Positions 39,838 to 50,203 of a stretch of DNA of 64,000 bases are shown piece after piece. The notes under the pieces are model-generated. The model did no database searches, was not told the DNA's origin, and saw only the letters and a program-made list of their open reading frames with translations. This DNA comes from Symbiodinium natans (Eukaryota > Sar > Dinophyceae > Suessiales > Symbiodiniaceae): contig CAJNDS010002853.1 of assembly GCA_905221605.1 (NCBI GenBank), positions 126,001 through 190,000 of the forward strand. The letters are read 5' to 3'. A program made the translations under genes and the position numbers. How positions within the stretch are numbered: the first letter of the stretch is position 1; each line of letters opens with the position of its first letter.

Positions 39838-41634
39838 CAAAAAAATGGCTGAAGGAACAGCTTCTGCCGAGCATCGAAGAAAATTTCGAGGTGTTATATG
39901 AGCTTGCAGTGAATCCCGGAGACATCTTCAAGTTCCTCAAGCGTGAACATGTGTTGCTTGAAGATGGGTGCTTGTGAAGCCACTTGCCGACCATGCTGTC
40001 AACATGTGCCAGTTGTTGGGTCAGGTCAGGTAGGAAGGTGCCCACGCCTAGTGTCAAGCTCTCAACAACTGAAGAATCCCCTGAGAAGAGCTGGGCAGCT
40101 GCGCAGCGATTGGCCAGCTACTTGGATTGCACGAGCAACTATGCGAGCAAGGTTCATGCCAGTTCTGACCGCCGAAGCATTCTCGAGCCAACATGCGTCA
40201 GCAGCATGCAATCACATAATGTCCTTCTTGAAAGTGTATTGCGATGCAGATTGGTCGGGAAACAAACAGAACAGACGGTCAATGAGCAGCGGTACCTACC
40301 TACTCAACACTTGTTGCGTGCATACGTCGTGTCGCAGCCAGCGATGCGTCAGCTTGTCTAGCACAGAATCCAAGTTTTACGCTCTGGTTTCCGCAGCATG
40401 CGAGGAATTTTCCTTAAGCGAATTTTGGAGTTCCTACTGCAGCAGGAGGTAATGCTAGTCATGCGAACAGACAACCAATCTTGCAGACAGATAGCCTTGA
40501 AACGCGGAGTGTCAAAGGTGAGACATTTGGACGGCCGTTTGCTATGGGTGCAAGAAAAGGTCAGTGATGGAAATCCGTCGATGGCCGGCGGAACCCTGGA
40601 GATCTAGGAACCAAGGTTCCGGCAAGTGGAACCAGGCTGAAAGCCCTGCTGCGCATGCATGACTTCGTGGAGTGCATAGGTGACAATGTGGTGCCAGTGG
40701 GTGAGGACGAGCACGATGCCCTTGTTCGAACAGTGGACAATGGCATGGAAACTGCGCTGTGCGCAGGCTGGTGTGCAAAACCTTGAAGACGAATGGGTTC
40801 AGCAACAGCTTGAATGGTGCCATGATGGTCATGTTGCTCAGTCTTGTTTCCGGTGCCGAGGCAGCTACGAGAGTGAGTGTGGGAATCCAAGCTGAGATGA
40901 TGGGTGGTGGAATCCGACATGTGTGGATCGTTGCATTTGGGGTTTGCGTCGCCTTGCTACTCACACTTGTGAGCCTTGAGCGGCTACGGAGCCGGTGTGA
41001 TGGCTGTGCTAGCGAGAACTTCGAAGCTACATGTGCGGTACCTCTTGATCCGAGCATCACCACTACGACGACTTCGAGCATTGATGTGCCCGAACACGAA
41101 AAAACATGGGCCGAGTTCTTCAAGCTGAATATCTTGTGGATAATGCTGCAATGCTAAAGGATTTTAGCATAAGTTAGCTCGGGCACTTGAGCTTTATCTC
41201 CTCAGCCTGCCAGCGGCTCAGAAATGCAAGATTTCACCCAGCCCGCCCGCCCGGGGCGATCATATCTTCGCCTTGGTATATCTTACCCTTGGGGAAAACA
41301 GAGTCCGCGGCAGCTTCACATCTGCATTCAAGTAGGGCTAATCATGATGTATCTTGGATATGCCCAGTGGATGCTGCAGCGAGCAAATCAGGAAATCAGA
41401 CGACTGAGAAATGCTCCTCTTGGAGATGCCGTGTCGCAGAAAGATGCGTCGACAACAATGAACATTAACGTGCGTATGCCCACGGAAGTGCCGAGGTTGG
41501 CAACCACTGTGCCAAACAGGGTGGTTGTCACGCCCGCTGGGCGATGCTATCACCATGCATCGTGCCACACCACCAGAGACAGCGATATCCGAACATTGCA
41601 TCCTTGTGCCGAGTGCCGCAACCGCTTTGGATGA
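39838..41634 (+). pseudogene. Degenerate Copia remnant 2 (RT end to C-terminal module)
   Basis: Starts in RT after the catalytic site, in a short helical part (KKWLKEQLLPS-type). It then has RNase H pieces YCDADWSGNKQNRRS and SLSSTESKFYALVSAACEEF (about 40240-40420) and MRTDNQSCRQIALKRGV (about 40460-40520), with several frame changes. Two hydrophobic stretches follow (40800-40860, 40915-40975), then the terminal GRCYHHASCH...CAEC module ending at TGA near 41634. It is unrelated at base level to the complete copy but has the same domain order. Confidence 0.75.
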
Positions 41635-42340
41635 ATGTTTTGATTCACCACTTCAATCCCCACTTATGTTTACCAGCCAGCAGAGCTTGTGCATGGGTGC
41701 GTGTTTGACAATCCTGTACTATGCAACCCGAAAGCGTTGACTGTGGAGCAGTCATAACTCCGAAGGAATGAGCAATCATTCAGATGGTAACTAGGCCATC
41801 CCAATCTCCACAACTACGGGTCCTAGTGACCAAGTGTGCAACACATCTCCCGATGTGTCATGGCGCCCGCTTGCGTCAGTCAAGCAGTCATGCAGCCTGG
41901 CATGACATGCGTAGTTCAGTTGGTAGATGTAGGTGTACAGTTGATACTCGCTTGAGCCCAAGGTCCGTCACAAACGTGCATCATGTTGATGTTTGAGGTT
42001 GATGCAAACACGTTGCAGCCAAGAGGGCCAGCAGCGTATTTGGGCGGGGTGATCAACATTTTCTCCCGTACCGTGAACCATATTTTGCTTGAACAGAATG
42101 TGACTTTTGGACCTTGTAGGAGTAGCATCTTGAAATGAGATCGTGATGCGACATTCAGGCTCAGAATCGAGTTGCAAAAGATCGTGAGTTTGTTCAGTTC
42201 TCAAGGAGACGCAACATTATCCTGAAGCTATGTGTAGGGTTGTTTTGAGCAGCTTGTAAAGGTCGTGTCTGCTCTGCAGCCGTTTTGCTTTTCTGAGCCA
42301 AGGTTTAGCGGCTGGGTAACGAACTACTCGAGCCACAGCT
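41635..42340. other. Non-coding flank between Copia remnants
   Basis: No supported gene and no LTR pair that I can recognise. AT content and short repeats suggest decayed element sequence. Confidence 0.35.
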
Positions 42341-42343
42341 GCT

Positions 42344-42553
42344 TTGTCTTTTCGTCTTAGCTGCAGGGATGGTTGTTGGCCACCTCCTTACGTATGCCTA
42401 CTACCGCCTTGTGGTGAGACAGCTCCGGGAAATGGTACACCGCCGAAGGACATCTATGTCACCCGGCATGGTCAGTGTTACCACAGGGATGCTTTCTGTC
42501 CGTCACTTCGCAACAGCCAGCCTACGGGCAAGCGCAAGTGCCATCTTTGCTAC
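42344..42553 (+). pseudogene. Copia remnant 3, C-terminal module, split by the giant LTR element
   Basis: A hydrophobic segment (MVVGHLLTYAYYRLVVRQL, other frame) precedes IYVTRHGQCYHRDAFC...CHLCY. The frame is cut at 42553 by the 5' LTR. Across the insertion it continues from 59882 for seven codons to TGA 59903-59905, so the Cys/His module ends just before a stop, as in the other two copies. Confidence 0.65.
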
Positions 42554-42847
42554 TGTGAGCAGGTCAAAGCATGCATGGAGTGCTTGCTTAGTGCTAGTGC
42601 AGCGTGTTGTTTTCCTTTGCATGTGTAGTTTTGCAATTCGTAACAATGCCAATGTTTTGGCTCAAGTACCGAGCTTGTGCCTTTGAGCACGGTAGTTTCG
42701 TACAGTAGCTCTTAGGTTGCTGTGCGGTCCGACCGGACGCACTCAGGCGTAGCCGCACAAGTGCTTGAACTCGCGAAGTCGTAAAACAGCGTGACCGGGC
42801 TGTGATTGCATTGGCTTAGTGCAAGTCCAGTGCTGGTCGACTTCACA
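42554..42847 (+). repeat. Giant element 5' LTR
   Basis: 294 bp, TGTGAGCAGG...GACTTCACA, identical by eye to 59584-59877. It contains TTTTGGCTCAAG (42655-42666) preceded by GCCA, resembling the spliced leader, and a small hairpin CGGT-CCG-ACCG. Confidence 0.95.
42655..42666 (+). other. Spliced-leader-like string in the LTR
   Basis: Exact match to the 3' 12 bases of the dinoflagellate SL, preceded by GCCA (also in SL) with a three-base insert ATG. It is present in both LTRs (second copy 59685-59696) and in the diverged LTR at 61298-61580 as GCCAATTTTGGCCCAAG. Confidence 0.55.
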
Positions 42848-42849
42848 AT

Positions 42850-42865
42850 TGGGGGCTGTTCTGGG
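42850..42865 (+). other. Probable primer binding site
   Basis: TGGGGGCTGTTCTGGG two bases after the LTR. It starts with TGG as a tRNA 3' CCA complement should. The tRNA is not identified. Confidence 0.5.
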
Positions 42866-42952
42866 AAACGTACAGCTCTTGTGCCTACGGCCCGAGTGGG
42901 CAAGCATTGCTTTGCTTGTCTGTCGCGGTCCGTGACCTGGACGCGTGGACTG

Positions 42953-43031
42953 TGTGCCACGCTTGCGGCCTGTTAACCAAGGCGCGGCGCTTCGTGTGCC
43001 ACGCCTGCGGCCTGCTAACCAAGGCGCGGCG
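42953..43031 (+). repeat. 42-bp tandem repeat in the leader
   Basis: Two copies of TGTGCCACGCTTGCGGCCTG plus TTAACCAAGGCGCGGC, directly before the gag ATG at 43032. It may be part of a packaging or translation signal; that is inference. Confidence 0.6.
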
Positions 43032-43640
43032 ATGTCCGCAGAGGTTGCAGGTCAGGCCGAGGGCGTCACCCTCCTCGAAGCGATCGAGGGTGGTGACGTT
43101 CCCTATCCCGAGCGGATGAGCTACGTCGCTTGGCTTAAGTGGCGTAGGGAGACCGGCAGTCGTCCGTTGTCCAAGCGGGATGGGATCAGTACTACGCCAG
43201 AGCAAGAGGCGGCTCTCTGGCGGAAAGTCATGAAGTTCCTCCATGACGCCGAAGACGAGGACGAGGATGAGGAGGAAGAAGAAGAGGACTCCGAGCTAGT
43301 CCCTGAGGCCTCGGGCGCTGGAGGCGACAGTCCGCCGCGGGTGGACGTCAGCGCCGCGGCTAGGGAGCTGGCCATGGTCCCTACCGGTGCTGCCTATGTC
43401 CCTGCTACGGCACCAGGGTCCCGCCCGGCGGGACCGTCCGGTCCGCCGTCGACAGCAGGTTCAGTGCCAGGCACCGCAGAGGGCTTGCAGGCGGAGCTGC
43501 GCGCGATTTTCCGTCCAGACCAAGAACCGGTCGCGGACTACTTGACGCGCGTTTCGCGGATTGTCCTCGCGCTCAAAGCGCATGGAGTCACGGTGAGCTC
43601 CCGTGACCTTGACGCCTTAAGCACCAAAGCCACCCGGCAG
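43032..43640 (+). CDS. Giant element Gag, N-terminal part
   Basis: ATG 43032 follows the leader repeat. About 195 codons: an N-terminal helix-rich part, a strongly acidic run (about residues 74-90), a Pro/Gly/Ala linker, then a helical segment ending VTVSSRDLDALS. The sensible reading moves into the next frame (HPAATLLADEFSKIGGDWHP) near 43615-43640, a -1 change. The original frame runs to a stop at 43817 but loses protein character. Confidence 0.65.
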
Positions 43641-43696
43641 CCACCCTCCTCGCGGATGAGTTCTCCAAGATCGGCGGGGACTGGCATCCGACAAAG

Positions 43697-46600
43697 ATGG
43701 TCCGTCGGCTGCGGACCAGATTCTCGGTCGCGGCTTTGCGCGGTGGCGAGGACCCCGAAGATGCAGAGGAGATTCAGCGTGAAATCCAATGCATCGGGGA
43801 GCTTATCCTCGCGCTAGGGGGAAAAGAAAGCTCGAGCCAAGAGAAGGTTTGGAGCTCCCCGTCCGATGTGCCAGTTGAAGCCGTGGGGCCGCGTTCCCCA
43901 GGGCTCCCACAGCCTGCGACTGCAAGTGGGTTGGGGTTAGGTTTGGACCGTGGAGGTTTGCACACTGCCGAGGTTGCAGGTGGTCCTTCCGCGGCCCGTG
44001 ACCTGGGCGCGACGGACGGCGATTCCCCTTTGCGCGCAAAGCTCGCGGCGCTGGAGATGGAGATAGAAGCCCTGAAGCGAGGTTCAGACGGCGGAGGTTC
44101 GCAGACCGGGTCCCAAAACCCGGCGGGCGATTTCGCCGCCGCACTCGCCGCCCAAACTGAAGCGCTGAAAGAAGCGTTAGCGCAGAGGGGCGGGCAAAGC
44201 TCCATAACGACGGTCAAAACTGACCTCACGTGGCCGACGCTGACCGACGACAAGTCGGACGCGCGAGACGTTGTCCTGTTCTACGAGGAGTTCGAGGACG
44301 TCTGCGCGCTCGCCAACAACTGTCGCGGTATGAGTGCGCGCGAGAAGCTGCTAGCGCTACGCGGGCGCTGCCGCGGCTCGCGCATGAAGACGTACACGAA
44401 CGCCTACCGCGCAGCGTGGAAGTCGGGAGAGGTTCTCTCCGACCCACAGGCAGTGTACGACCGCATCAAGAACAAGCACTTGATGTTCGGGGAATCGCGG
44501 GAGGAAAGAGAAGTCCGCGTGGATGGTGAGCATGCCTCCCTCGCTAAGGGCAAGCTCACAGGCCACCAATTCGAGCCTTTGTTTGAGGCGTCGATCGCGG
44601 ACCTTGAGGCGGTGGGTCTTGGGAAGACCCCACGAGAGTTGTATCTCTCGTACCTCCGCAAGATGCCCCCGTATCTCCAAAAGGAGATACGTAACGATAA
44701 GCGGTTGTGGCCCGGCGATCCCAAGGACGGCGGGCTGAGAGGGCCGCAGACTTGGGAGGAGAGCCACAAAGTCGTCTTGGAGTACGAACAGAGGGAAGCA
44801 GCGCACCGTGCTGTTTCCCACTCTGTGTACTCCACGACCGGCTCTCCAAGCGCGGACCCGTCGGTCGCGCTAGCCGAGGCTCAGAAGGAGATTCGGAGCC
44901 TCAAGGCCGCCGCTAAGGCTGCTGCGAAGGGAGCAGCTGCCGCGGCCAAGGCTGGCGCGGATCAGACGCTTGCCGCTGCGTCGAAGGGAGCTGGCAAAGG
45001 AGCGGACAAGAAGATCTGCTTCCACTTTCGCGACCACGGGAATTGCCCGAAAGGGGATGCCTGCCCGTTCAGCCACGACAAGGAGCTTCGCAGAAAAGCT
45101 CTCGCGGCCAAGAAGGGTGACCAGACCTTTGCCACGGCGAAAGGCAAGGGCAAGGGAAAGGGAGGTGGTAAGGCTAAGGCCAGCGCAAAGCCTAAGGCTG
45201 CGGCCAAAGGCGCGGCAAAGCCACCAGGCACTGTTTGCCCCTTTTTCTCCAAGAATGGGTCGTGCAAGAAAGGAGCCAGCTGCGACATGGTCCACAACCT
45301 GACGACCTCAGGAGGGACGCCGGCCTTGCCTGCCAACTGGGCCGCACCCTCCGGGGCTTCCATGTCCAACCCCTTCGCCGCGTTCAGTGTCCAGATAGGC
45401 AGCTCAGGCGTCCAGGCAGGCGTCTCAGGAGCCGCAGGACGCGCCGCGGTACAGCAGCACGCGCTTCCGTTGAGCAAGGGCGGGCGGGACAAGTTCGCCG
45501 CCCTGGATGATCTGCCGAAGGACTGGTGGAACCTGGCGGACAACGAGCCAGGAGGCTACCAGTACAGAACGGTAGTCCAGGTGCTCGACCGTAAGGTCGA
45601 GTGCATGCTCGACGGGGGCGCCGGCGCAAACCACGTGACCGAGGAACTCGTGGTGGGCATGATGAACCGGGCCGCAGAGCTGGGGATCGGTACCGAAGAT
45701 CCCGGCTTCCCGGTCGTGAGACTCGAGAAGTGGGTCCACCCCGAATATGTGCATGGCATTGCTTCGGGAGCCCCCGTTCCTCTGAAGGGGGCAGCAGTCT
45801 TGCGCGTCACGCTGCTGGAAGGCAGGACGGCGGACGACTGTCGCCCCAACACTGAAATTTTCGTGCGATGCAAAATCGCAGCCAGGGGGACGTCCGATTG
45901 GCACGGACTGATTTTCGGTGGCAGAGCGTTGGACTGCGCCGGAAGGATGGGCCTGGGCTTCAGGCCGGGTCCCGACTTTCACGTCCTCGACACGCTGGGA
46001 ATCAGAATGCCCAGGTGCGAGGATCACAGCAAGACCCGGAAGGACAGGGCCTACGCCTTCGAAGCGCGGTTGTCGAGCCTGGACGACGCGTCATGCACCG
46101 AGCCTGGGGGCGGAAGCCGGGAGCTCCTCCGCTACGACGGGGAAGAGCCTCTCGAGCTCTCGCCAGGCGACGGGGTGCTGGTGCCTGTCGTTCGGGAGCA
46201 AGGAGTCTCCGCAGAGGGATCCCTGTCCGAGGTGGTGCTTCCGGTGGAGTGCGGGGTCGAAGCCGTACCAGGGCTTTGGCCCACAGGAGAGGGAAAGGGG
46301 TTTGTGTTGCTCGCAGCCCAAGAGTGCGATCACTCTCTCCAGCCGGGCGAGGTTGTTGCGGAAGTGCGTTCCGGCCTCGTTAGCACTGCGGCCTGTGGTT
46401 GTGGCGCGGTTGAGACGGTTTTCGAGTCGGAGCCGTCTCCGCAGGCATGTGCGGATTGTGGGGTCGCCGTTGCCTCGGTTGACCACGACCCGTGCTTTGC
46501 TTGCGGGTCCGCGTCCAGGGCCGCGGCAAGAAGCTTCCAAGGTTGTTCCTCGTGTGCGCGGTCCTTTGGGCGGCTGCGTACCGGCGCCAGGATCGGTGTG

Positions 46601-49600
46601 CTATCGGTCCTTGCTGCGGTGACTGTTCTCGCTTCGGTGTGGGGCGGGAGCGGCCCAGTTGGGCGCCCTGTTGAGGAGCCTGGAGTGCTTTCTTGCTTGG
46701 ACCACCTTCCAAGCGTCGACAGCTGGTGGGAGGCGCCAGGTGGTTACGCGTCTGTGTGGGGTAGGCGCCCTGCGCAGAAGGACCTCGGGACTCTGGCGGT
46801 CGAGAAGGCGCCTTACGAAACGTGCCTGCTTCAGCGCGTAGGTGAGGCGTGGCGTCTCTGGGACACGAGGGATTTGCGTGTGGCGGAAAGCGTTGCGTGC
46901 AGCGATGAGATTCCAGTCACCGAACGCCTCGCGGTTTTTAGAACGCGCAAGGGGCCACGCTGGGCTGGCTGGCGTGAGGGATCGGCCACTGCTGGGAGAG
47001 GCGCAAGTGACGCTGTGCGCCCAGCAGACGCGGTCGATACGGCGCGCTGCCCGAGCTATCATATCGTGGAGAGCTGGGACATCGAGAAGATGATCGAAGA
47101 GCCTCCAACGGACTACTATTATGAGAAGCTCGCGGCAGATATGCGCGCCCGGCACCCTAAAGCGTGCCCGCACCTCCTCGACCACCTCGTTTCCTTAGAG
47201 GGTTTCCTAGATAAGTCAATCTTGTTTGGGTTCTCCTTTGGAATCAGCAAGGCCGAAGTTTGTGTCTCCAAAGGCAAGCTCCTGGGACACAACATTGGGC
47301 GGGACGGGAGTTCGCCTGACGAAGAGCGTTGTCAGGCGGTGATTGACTTTCCCCCGCTCTGGGAGAAGCTTCACATTCAGCAATTTTTGGGTTGCGCAAA
47401 CTGGTTGCGCGGCTACCTGCCTGTTGAGTATGGGCACGCAGCCAAGATTTTAGGGCAGTGGCAGAAGCCAGGCGCCGTCTTCCCTGAAGGCGGGCTGGGC
47501 TCAGCCGCCACCGAGGGTTGCAAAGCCTTTAAAGCGATTAAGCGCATGATGCAAAACCGCATCAATTTGGCTACCTTCGATGAGGCCTCTGCTGCGGATG
47601 GGTCTTGTCCCCTTGAGCAGATCGCGGATGCGTCGGGCATCGCGGTAGGGGGCAGCGTCGTGCAGATGACGCGTGACTTGAGTCAGCTCAAGGTGCTTAT
47701 GACGCACTCAAAGAGCCTGACCCCCGCGCAGCAGAACTGGCCGCCCTTGATACAGGAGGCGTTTGCCCAGCTCGAGGTAAAGCGGGCGACACGCCGCATG
47801 TTTGGCTCTATTCGGACTCTGTGTTGGACAGATCATGCCAACCTTACCCGAGCGCAAACATCGGACATCGGAATGGATCCGAAGCTCGTCCGGTGGGTTG
47901 CGGAAATCCTTATGGATGGGTCCGAAATAAGGAGCCTTAGCGGTCGCTCAGCGACGCTGGGTGACAGTTTTAGCCGCAATCCCAAGGATCGGGATGCGCT
48001 CCTTGCGGCGAGGACGAAAGACCTCGAGGGCCTTTCGGGCCAACTCCGAGGATTCGACCTGGACCAGTACCTCGGAGAGGGTACGGAGGGTGACGGACCA
48101 GTGCCCTGGGCGGTCGGCAATGACGCCGTCCCAGAGCCTGCGGGCCGTGTCCAGGCCGCGGCTGTGCCGATGTGCGTCGTCGCAGCCCTTCCGGTGCGCG
48201 TCATGGTTGTCTTTGACTACGCGCGTTGGAAAGAGCAGGACGCAGAGCTGACTGAGATCAGGCGCGTTTTCCAAGCGAGCCTCCCTGGAGTTTCTGTGGC
48301 TGTCAGGGGTTGTTGGGGTCCGTTTGAGGATACCGACGGGCTTGCCTCGCATTTTGATTGCGGGGCCGGCAGGCTCGCAGGGACCAAGAAGATCAAGCGG
48401 ATCAGGGTCGACTTGCTCACTTCGTGTGCCAAGGTTCTTAGGGAAGCTTCGGGGTTTCGTCCGCAGTTCCTCGTAGGACTTGGACAAGGCGGGCTGGTCA
48501 CAGCCGTCCTTAGGTGGCCTTTGGTTGTTGAGCTCACGCTCCAAGCAAGGAACCTGCAGCGCAAAGAAGCTAGGGCTGTAGGAGAGGCTTGGGCAGGCAT
48601 CAAGGCTATCTGGGCGGTGCGGCCACGCCTTTGGCGCACGCAGCAAGGCCACTTGGAAGTGGCCGAGGCTTGTCCGGAACTCAAGAAGGATTTTCCGGAG
48701 CCTCCCCTGCGAGGTTTTGGGATCGTAGGGAAGCAGGCATTGGGGGCGGAGGTTCTGCGGTCCTTGAGGCTGGACGCGGTTCGTTCCATCGATGATGCCA
48801 GCATTAGAGGGATGCTGGACGAACCGTCACGACCCCTCTGGGACCATGAGGGTCTATGCATCTGCGGCAAGCGGACCTACCTGTTTTCTCGCTGCCCCGC
48901 CTGCATCGAGAAAGAGGCAGTCGATACCTCGGTGGAGATAGCCGAGCGGGAGGAACCCGAACCTCCGCTTGAGGGCGACCTTGAGGCCCATGACGTGGGC
49001 CTAGAGGTCAACTCCGTCCTTGCAACCTTGGATAGGACAGGAGGTTTGTTTAGGGTTAGGTCCTCAACCATCCAGCAATGGGCGGTAGGGTTCAGGACTA
49101 CGCCCAAAGATGCTCCAGTTCCCACAGCATATGGCATGCTGAGTGGGAAGATATGGAAGAAGAACCATTCCATGAAACTCAGCCTCGGCTCCCAGCACAA
49201 GGATCTTTCCAAGTGGGGCGATGTGAAGCCTTACTGGACCACATGGGTGGTTAGAGAAGATGGTGCTGTGGTGGCGGGGCACAACTGCTCGCCCCTGAAT
49301 GCGGTTCAGGGCGACATCGTCGTGCATTGGTCGTCAGTGGTGAACTGGCACGGCCACAGACATGTCGTGAATGAGCAGTGTGAGGTGCTCTGGAGGTCTA
49401 ACGGCAAAGAGGTTGCCTTAGACCCCTCCTTCAGCAAGCTGATGGCCCTTGTGGGAAGGGTTACTCAGGTCATTGGCTGGCGGGCAACCGGAGAAGCTTC
49501 GGATCCCCGCAGTTCTACCCGACAGGCGTCAAGGGTCCTTGCTCAATTCTCTTCGTCCAACGAGGGCGAAGAAGGGCATTGGACCGCGGGCGCTACCAGT

Positions 49601-50203
49601 CGCGGAAAGAATGCCAATAAGTGCAAGCTGAAGGGTAGAGTTTTGGCGTTTATGGGTGAGGAGCACGAGGGCCCTGCTGTGGTTCTAGAGCTCGTCAGCC
49701 ATAGCCCCATCCTGTGCATTTGGGACCATTCCTCGACCAAGGTCCAGGTCGAGTTTAAGGGCGGTGTTCCGTCTTTGAGCCTGGCCGCGGGGGAGGACGA
49801 AAATCGTCGCGAACAGCTCGCGGTCGAGGCGAGGGACGCGGCGAACATTTCGGAGTTCCGAGTCACGGGATCCCTTCGTACGGCGTGGTACGAGGGCCAG
49901 CGGCGCGATCCCTCATTGGCGGGCTCGATTCGCAAGCCGGAGCCGCCGATGGTGATATCCGGAGACGGGTTGCTGGAGCGCGAGGTGACCCTCAGGACGG
50001 GTCAAACCGTCGTCGTCCCAGTGGTTCCCAATGGGGCTGCGGGCGCGAATGGGGTGACCTGGCGCCGCGCCTGCTACAATTCAGTCCACTGTGGAGTCCT
50101 TGGGTGCCGAGGTTACCGTCAAACTGCTGGAGAGGGCAGTCTGGTGGCCCGATTTGGAAAAAGATGTGCGGACCTGGGTCGCCAAGTGTCTCGCCTGCAT
50201 TAA
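43697..50203 (+). CDS. Giant element Gag-protease-RNase H polyprotein
   Basis: 2,168 codons from ATG 43697; the frame is open further upstream and is entered from Gag. Capsid-like region about 171-371; Lys/Ala-rich linker; two CCCH fingers with exact C-x8-C-x5-C-x3-H spacing (441-459 and 514-533); retropepsin-like site MLDGGAGANHV (about 636); zinc-ribbon-like Cys clusters and a hydrophobic segment (898-985). RT thumb: SKAEVCVSKGKLLGHNIGRDG with FLGCANWLRGYLP (about 1190-1240). RNase H: IADASGIAVGG, LIQEAFAQ, WTDHANL and LGDSFSRNP (1305-1425). About 650 residues of unrecognised sequence follow, ending in part of the integrase N-terminus. No RT palm precedes the thumb. Confidence 0.85.
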   Translation: MVRRLRTRFSVAALRGGEDPEDAEEIQREIQCIGELILALGGKESSSQEKVWSSPSDVPVEAVGPRSPGLPQPATASGLGLGLDRGGLHTAEVAGGPSAARDLGATDGDSPLRAKLAALEMEIEALKRGSDGGGSQTGSQNPAGDFAAALAAQTEALKEALAQRGGQSSITTVKTDLTWPTLTDDKSDARDVVLFYEEFEDVCALANNCRGMSAREKLLALRGRCRGSRMKTYTNAYRAAWKSGEVLSDPQAVYDRIKNKHLMFGESREEREVRVDGEHASLAKGKLTGHQFEPLFEASIADLEAVGLGKTPRELYLSYLRKMPPYLQKEIRNDKRLWPGDPKDGGLRGPQTWEESHKVVLEYEQREAAHRAVSHSVYSTTGSPSADPSVALAEAQKEIRSLKAAAKAAAKGAAAAAKAGADQTLAAASKGAGKGADKKICFHFRDHGNCPKGDACPFSHDKELRRKALAAKKGDQTFATAKGKGKGKGGGKAKASAKPKAAAKGAAKPPGTVCPFFSKNGSCKKGASCDMVHNLTTSGGTPALPANWAAPSGASMSNPFAAFSVQIGSSGVQAGVSGAAGRAAVQQHALPLSKGGRDKFAALDDLPKDWWNLADNEPGGYQYRTVVQVLDRKVECMLDGGAGANHVTEELVVGMMNRAAELGIGTEDPGFPVVRLEKWVHPEYVHGIASGAPVPLKGAAVLRVTLLEGRTADDCRPNTEIFVRCKIAARGTSDWHGLIFGGRALDCAGRMGLGFRPGPDFHVLDTLGIRMPRCEDHSKTRKDRAYAFEARLSSLDDASCTEPGGGSRELLRYDGEEPLELSPGDGVLVPVVREQGVSAEGSLSEVVLPVECGVEAVPGLWPTGEGKGFVLLAAQECDHSLQPGEVVAEVRSGLVSTAACGCGAVETVFESEPSPQACADCGVAVASVDHDPCFACGSASRAAARSFQGCSSCARSFGRLRTGARIGVLSVLAAVTVLASVWGGSGPVGRPVEEPGVLSCLDHLPSVDSWWEAPGGYASVWGRRPAQKDLGTLAVEKAPYETCLLQRVGEAWRLWDTRDLRVAESVACSDEIPVTERLAVFRTRKGPRWAGWREGSATAGRGASDAVRPADAVDTARCPSYHIVESWDIEKMIEEPPTDYYYEKLAADMRARHPKACPHLLDHLVSLEGFLDKSILFGFSFGISKAEVCVSKGKLLGHNIGRDGSSPDEERCQAVIDFPPLWEKLHIQQFLGCANWLRGYLPVEYGHAAKILGQWQKPGAVFPEGGLGSAATEGCKAFKAIKRMMQNRINLATFDEASAADGSCPLEQIADASGIAVGGSVVQMTRDLSQLKVLMTHSKSLTPAQQNWPPLIQEAFAQLEVKRATRRMFGSIRTLCWTDHANLTRAQTSDIGMDPKLVRWVAEILMDGSEIRSLSGRSATLGDSFSRNPKDRDALLAARTKDLEGLSGQLRGFDLDQYLGEGTEGDGPVPWAVGNDAVPEPAGRVQAAAVPMCVVAALPVRVMVVFDYARWKEQDAELTEIRRVFQASLPGVSVAVRGCWGPFEDTDGLASHFDCGAGRLAGTKKIKRIRVDLLTSCAKVLREASGFRPQFLVGLGQGGLVTAVLRWPLVVELTLQARNLQRKEARAVGEAWAGIKAIWAVRPRLWRTQQGHLEVAEACPELKKDFPEPPLRGFGIVGKQALGAEVLRSLRLDAVRSIDDASIRGMLDEPSRPLWDHEGLCICGKRTYLFSRCPACIEKEAVDTSVEIAEREEPEPPLEGDLEAHDVGLEVNSVLATLDRTGGLFRVRSSTIQQWAVGFRTTPKDAPVPTAYGMLSGKIWKKNHSMKLSLGSQHKDLSKWGDVKPYWTTWVVREDGAVVAGHNCSPLNAVQGDIVVHWSSVVNWHGHRHVVNEQCEVLWRSNGKEVALDPSFSKLMALVGRVTQVIGWRATGEASDPRSSTRQASRVLAQFSSSNEGEEGHWTAGATSRGKNANKCKLKGRVLAFMGEEHEGPAVVLELVSHSPILCIWDHSSTKVQVEFKGGVPSLSLAAGEDENRREQLAVEARDAANISEFRVTGSLRTAWYEGQRRDPSLAGSIRKPEPPMVISGDGLLEREVTLRTGQTVVVPVVPNGAAGANGVTWRRACYNSVHCGVLGCRGYRQTAGEGSLVARFGKRCADLGRQVSRLH
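47110..47990 (+). other. RT thumb/connection and RNase H, upstream of integrase and without a palm
   Basis: The sequence enters directly at the thumb (LLGHNIG, FLGCANWLRG) and carries all four RNase H acidic positions. In ordinary Gypsy elements the fingers and palm lie directly before this; here they lie about 5 kb downstream, past integrase. Confidence 0.8.
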
